Of a DNA stretch of 64,000 nucleotides, positions 61,855 through 64,000 are shown one piece after another; the first letter of the stretch is position 1; each line of letters starts with the position of its first letter. The stretch comes from JAUUZQ01 sp964538375 (lineage in GTDB: Bacteria; Bacteroidota; Bacteroidia; Bacteroidales; GCA-2748055). The stretch is taken from positions 1 through 64,000 of the forward strand of contig CAZIFQ010000005.1 in the NCBI GenBank assembly GCA_964538375.1. Reading direction: 5' to 3'. The notes beneath the pieces are model-generated. The model saw nothing but the letters and a program-made list of their open reading frames with translations, was not told the DNA's origin and did not search any database. The position numbers and the translations under genes are program-made.

Positions 61855-63876
61855 ATGAGCATGAGCAAGCAGAATTTTAAGGAAGCAATATTAGAAGGTA
61901 TACCGACTTATTTGCCAGAGAAACAGGATTACAATTTAAAAATTAGCCATGCCCCGGACCGGAGGCAGGTGCTTAACCTGGAGGAGAAAGAATTGGCTTT
62001 GAAAAATGCCCTTCGCTATATCCCGAAGAAACATCACGCAGTGCTCGCCCCGGAATTTGCAGAGGAACTGGAAAGATTCGGCCGGATATACATGTATCGA
62101 TACAGGCCAACTTACAAGATATATGCTCGAAGCATAGATGAATATCCACACAAGTCAACACAGGCGGGGGCAATCATGCTTATGCTATCTAATAACCTTG
62201 ACCATGCTGTGGCTCAGCATCCAGACGAGTTGATTACCTACGGTGGAAATGGTGCTGTATTTCAAAATTGGGCGCAGTATCGTCTTACCATGAAGTACCT
62301 GGCTAGCATGACAGATGAACAGACACTGGTTATGTACTCGGGCCATCCGATGGGGCTATTCCCTTCCCATGCTGAAGCACCCCGGGTTGTGGTTACCAAT
62401 GGAATGGTGATTCCTAATTACTCTGGTTCAGACGAGTATGAGAAGATGAATGCCCTGGGTGTATCACAGTACGGACAGATGACCGCCGGATCATTTATGT
62501 ATATCGGTCCCCAGGGAATTGTGCATGGGACAACTATTACCTTATTGAATGCGGGAAGAATGATTTCCGGGGATGCAGAGCAGGGCCTGACCGGGAAGGT
62601 TTTTGTTACTTCCGGTTTGGGAGGAATGTCAGGTGCGCAAGCAAAAGCTACCGTTATTGCCGGGGGAATATGCGTGGTTGCCGAGGTGAACGGCAAAGCC
62701 GTTGAGACACGTCACCAACAGGGCTGGGTTGATGAGGTTTATGAGGAGCTCGATGCCATTGTATCTAGAATCGCTGAGGCAAGAAGCAGGGGAGAGGCAG
62801 TATCCATTGGCTATCATGGCAACGTGGTTGACCTCTGGGAATATCTTGTTGAAAAAGAGATAGATGTGGATATGGGATCCGATCAAACATCTTTACACAA
62901 TCCATACGGCGGGGGATACTACCCGGCGGATTATACGCTTGAAGAGTCGAACCAACTCATGAAAAATGATCCCGCAAAATTTAAGGAAGCAGTGCAGGAA
63001 TCTCTGCGTCGCCAGGTAAAAGCCATCAATATAATGTCTGAGCGTGGAATGTATTTCTGGGACTATGGAAATGCCTTCCTCCTGGAATCGGGCAGGGCAG
63101 GAGCGGATATCTTTGCAGAAAATGGCAAATTTAAGTACCTGTCTTATGTACAGGCAATTATGGGTCCTAAATTCTTTGATTACGGATTCGGTCCTTTCCG
63201 CTGGGTATGTACTTCCTCTGATCCGAAAGAGTTGGAGATTACAGATCGGATTGCTTGCGAAGTGTTGGAAGAAATCGCCAAATCTTCACCGGATGAGATT
63301 CGATCCCAGATGGATGATAATATTCACTGGATCAGGGAAGCAGGAAGAAATAAGATGGTGGTAGGATCGCAGGCGCGGATTTTATATGCCGATTGCGAGG
63401 GAAGAACAAAAATTGCACTGGCTTTCAACAAGGCCATCAGGGATGGAGTGATTACTCGTCCTATAGTTCTTGGGAGAGATCACCATGATGTATCTGGAAC
63501 AGACTCTCCCTACAGGGAGACCTCAAATATTTACGATGGTTCACAATTCACAGCAGATATGGCTGTGCAAAATGCCATCGGTGATTCTTTTCGGGGAGCC
63601 ACCTGGGTGTCATTGCACAACGGTGGTGGTGTTGGTTGGGGAGAAGTAATTAACGGCGGATTTGGCATGGTGCTGGACGGGAGTGAGGCAGCAGATATAA
63701 GGATCAGCCGTATGTTACATTGGGATGTGAATAATGGTATTGCCCGCAGAAGTTGGGCAAGGAACAGTGAGGCCATGAGTGCCATGAACTGGGAAATGGA
63801 TAAAACCAGTAAACTCACTGTGACTATGCCGGAGTTGGTGGAAGAAAATATCCTGAAAGGACTCTTTAAGGGATAA
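61855..63876 (+). CDS. hutU: urocanate hydratase, long form
   Basis: Second step of histidine breakdown: hydrates urocanate to imidazolonepropionate using tightly bound NAD. The 673-residue protein is longer than the about 555-residue enzyme of E. coli relatives and matches the long eukaryote/Bacteroidota type. Motifs: MYSGHPMGLFPSHAEAPRVVVTNG, GKVFVTSGLGGMSGAQAKA, DMGSDQTSLHNPYGGGYYPA and a C-terminal HNGGGVGWGEVINGGFGMVLDG. No hutH, hutI or other hut gene is in the window. Confidence 0.95.
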   Translation: MSMSKQNFKEAILEGIPTYLPEKQDYNLKISHAPDRRQVLNLEEKELALKNALRYIPKKHHAVLAPEFAEELERFGRIYMYRYRPTYKIYARSIDEYPHKSTQAGAIMLMLSNNLDHAVAQHPDELITYGGNGAVFQNWAQYRLTMKYLASMTDEQTLVMYSGHPMGLFPSHAEAPRVVVTNGMVIPNYSGSDEYEKMNALGVSQYGQMTAGSFMYIGPQGIVHGTTITLLNAGRMISGDAEQGLTGKVFVTSGLGGMSGAQAKATVIAGGICVVAEVNGKAVETRHQQGWVDEVYEELDAIVSRIAEARSRGEAVSIGYHGNVVDLWEYLVEKEIDVDMGSDQTSLHNPYGGGYYPADYTLEESNQLMKNDPAKFKEAVQESLRRQVKAINIMSERGMYFWDYGNAFLLESGRAGADIFAENGKFKYLSYVQAIMGPKFFDYGFGPFRWVCTSSDPKELEITDRIACEVLEEIAKSSPDEIRSQMDDNIHWIREAGRNKMVVGSQARILYADCEGRTKIALAFNKAIRDGVITRPIVLGRDHHDVSGTDSPYRETSNIYDGSQFTADMAVQNAIGDSFRGATWVSLHNGGGVGWGEVINGGFGMVLDGSEAADIRISRMLHWDVNNGIARRSWARNSEAMSAMNWEMDKTSKLTVTMPELVEENILKGLFKG

Positions 63877-64000
63877 TCATTTCATAAGGTTTCCTGATCG
63901 CTTTTTCAAATTCGTGCATTACCACATTGCGACTGAAACGTGCGTGTTCTTTCCCCATTACATAAATATCGATGGTTGGTATCGAGAATACGCGGTACTG
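63866..64000 (-). CDS. thioredoxin-fold protein, C-terminal part (cut by window end)
   Basis: Only the last 44 codons and the stop are inside the window. They read YRVFSIPTIDIYVMGKEHARF and then VVMHEFEKAIRKPYEMIIP; the SIPT motif with its cis-proline and the following GKE strand are typical of thioredoxin folds. The CxxC site would lie beyond 64000 and cannot be judged. The end overlaps hutU by 11 bp in convergent orientation. Confidence 0.65.
   Translation of the reverse strand, partial: QYRVFSIPTIDIYVMGKEHARFSRNVVMHEFEKAIRKPYEMIIP

Noticed and set aside
1..64000. Prophage, transposon, integron or secretion-effector island
   Set aside because: No integrase, transposase, att-like repeats, phage structural genes or composition break were seen; gene content is housekeeping and envelope.

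Overview
The window reads as a stretch of a Bacteroidota chromosome, most likely Bacteroidales/Marinilabiliales. The reasons are a type IX secretion 'plug' family protein, a Na+-translocating NADH:quinone oxidoreductase (nqrABCDEF), OmpA/PD40 proteins, a fused E1 alpha/beta 2-oxoacid dehydrogenase, the alaS - M23 - MerR gene order, and several TAnnTTTG-type promoter boxes instead of sigma70 boxes. No rRNA, tRNA, CRISPR array, insertion sequence or prophage was seen. The DNA is nearly all coding, with 56 annotated protein genes or gene parts including one gene remnant and one gene cut by the window end.

Layout. 1-427: a 53-bp tandem repeat and an AT-rich leader before gdhA. 428-8180: biosynthesis (gdhA; thrC-thrB and a HAD phosphatase; fabD; folE-queD; hldD). 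8276-12315: an orphan polytopic membrane protein, a DUF1858 protein, an HD protein and the T9SS plug-like protein. 12503-19539: nqrABCDEF then apbE, which flavinylates NqrB and NqrC. 19566-24550: a glpD-glpT-glycerophosphodiesterase operon facing its DeoR-family regulator, with an inverted repeat between them that looks like the operator. 24576-25038: two tiny Cys-rich membrane proteins, one resembling the NQR maturation factor NqrM. 25229-32963: E1 fusion, NhaC antiporter, YqgE, gmhB-holA-amn, an orphan HsdR_N-type nuclease domain and a GNAT.

32956-39467: three paralogous TPR + PD40 envelope proteins in a row, one ending in OmpA and one carrying four unusual helical repeats and a C-terminal membrane anchor. 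39734-50073: a GT2/degenerate phosphoglycosyltransferase fusion, lysA, recR, a Na+/solute symporter, an acyl-CoA ligase and alaS. 50235-59440: three tandem membrane-anchored M23 peptidases, a CapA-like lipoprotein, a PQQ-type propeller, MerR, Nif3, a zinc-ribbon coiled coil and a second CapA-like protein. 59519-64000: a lemA-TPM-TPM cluster, a 5'-truncated DCC-family remnant, a long-form urocanate hydratase and the C-terminus of a thioredoxin-fold protein.

The least explained sequence is the repeat material: an octamer family (CATTRNCT) that fills gaps between convergent genes, supplies stop codons to two of them and also sits inside the nqr operon; the 53-bp and 13-bp tandem repeats before gdhA; and three REP-like hairpins. 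Among proteins, the PD40 trio, the M23 trio and the NqrM-like pair deserve the closest look. Nothing in the window is a clear-cut new defence or mobile system.
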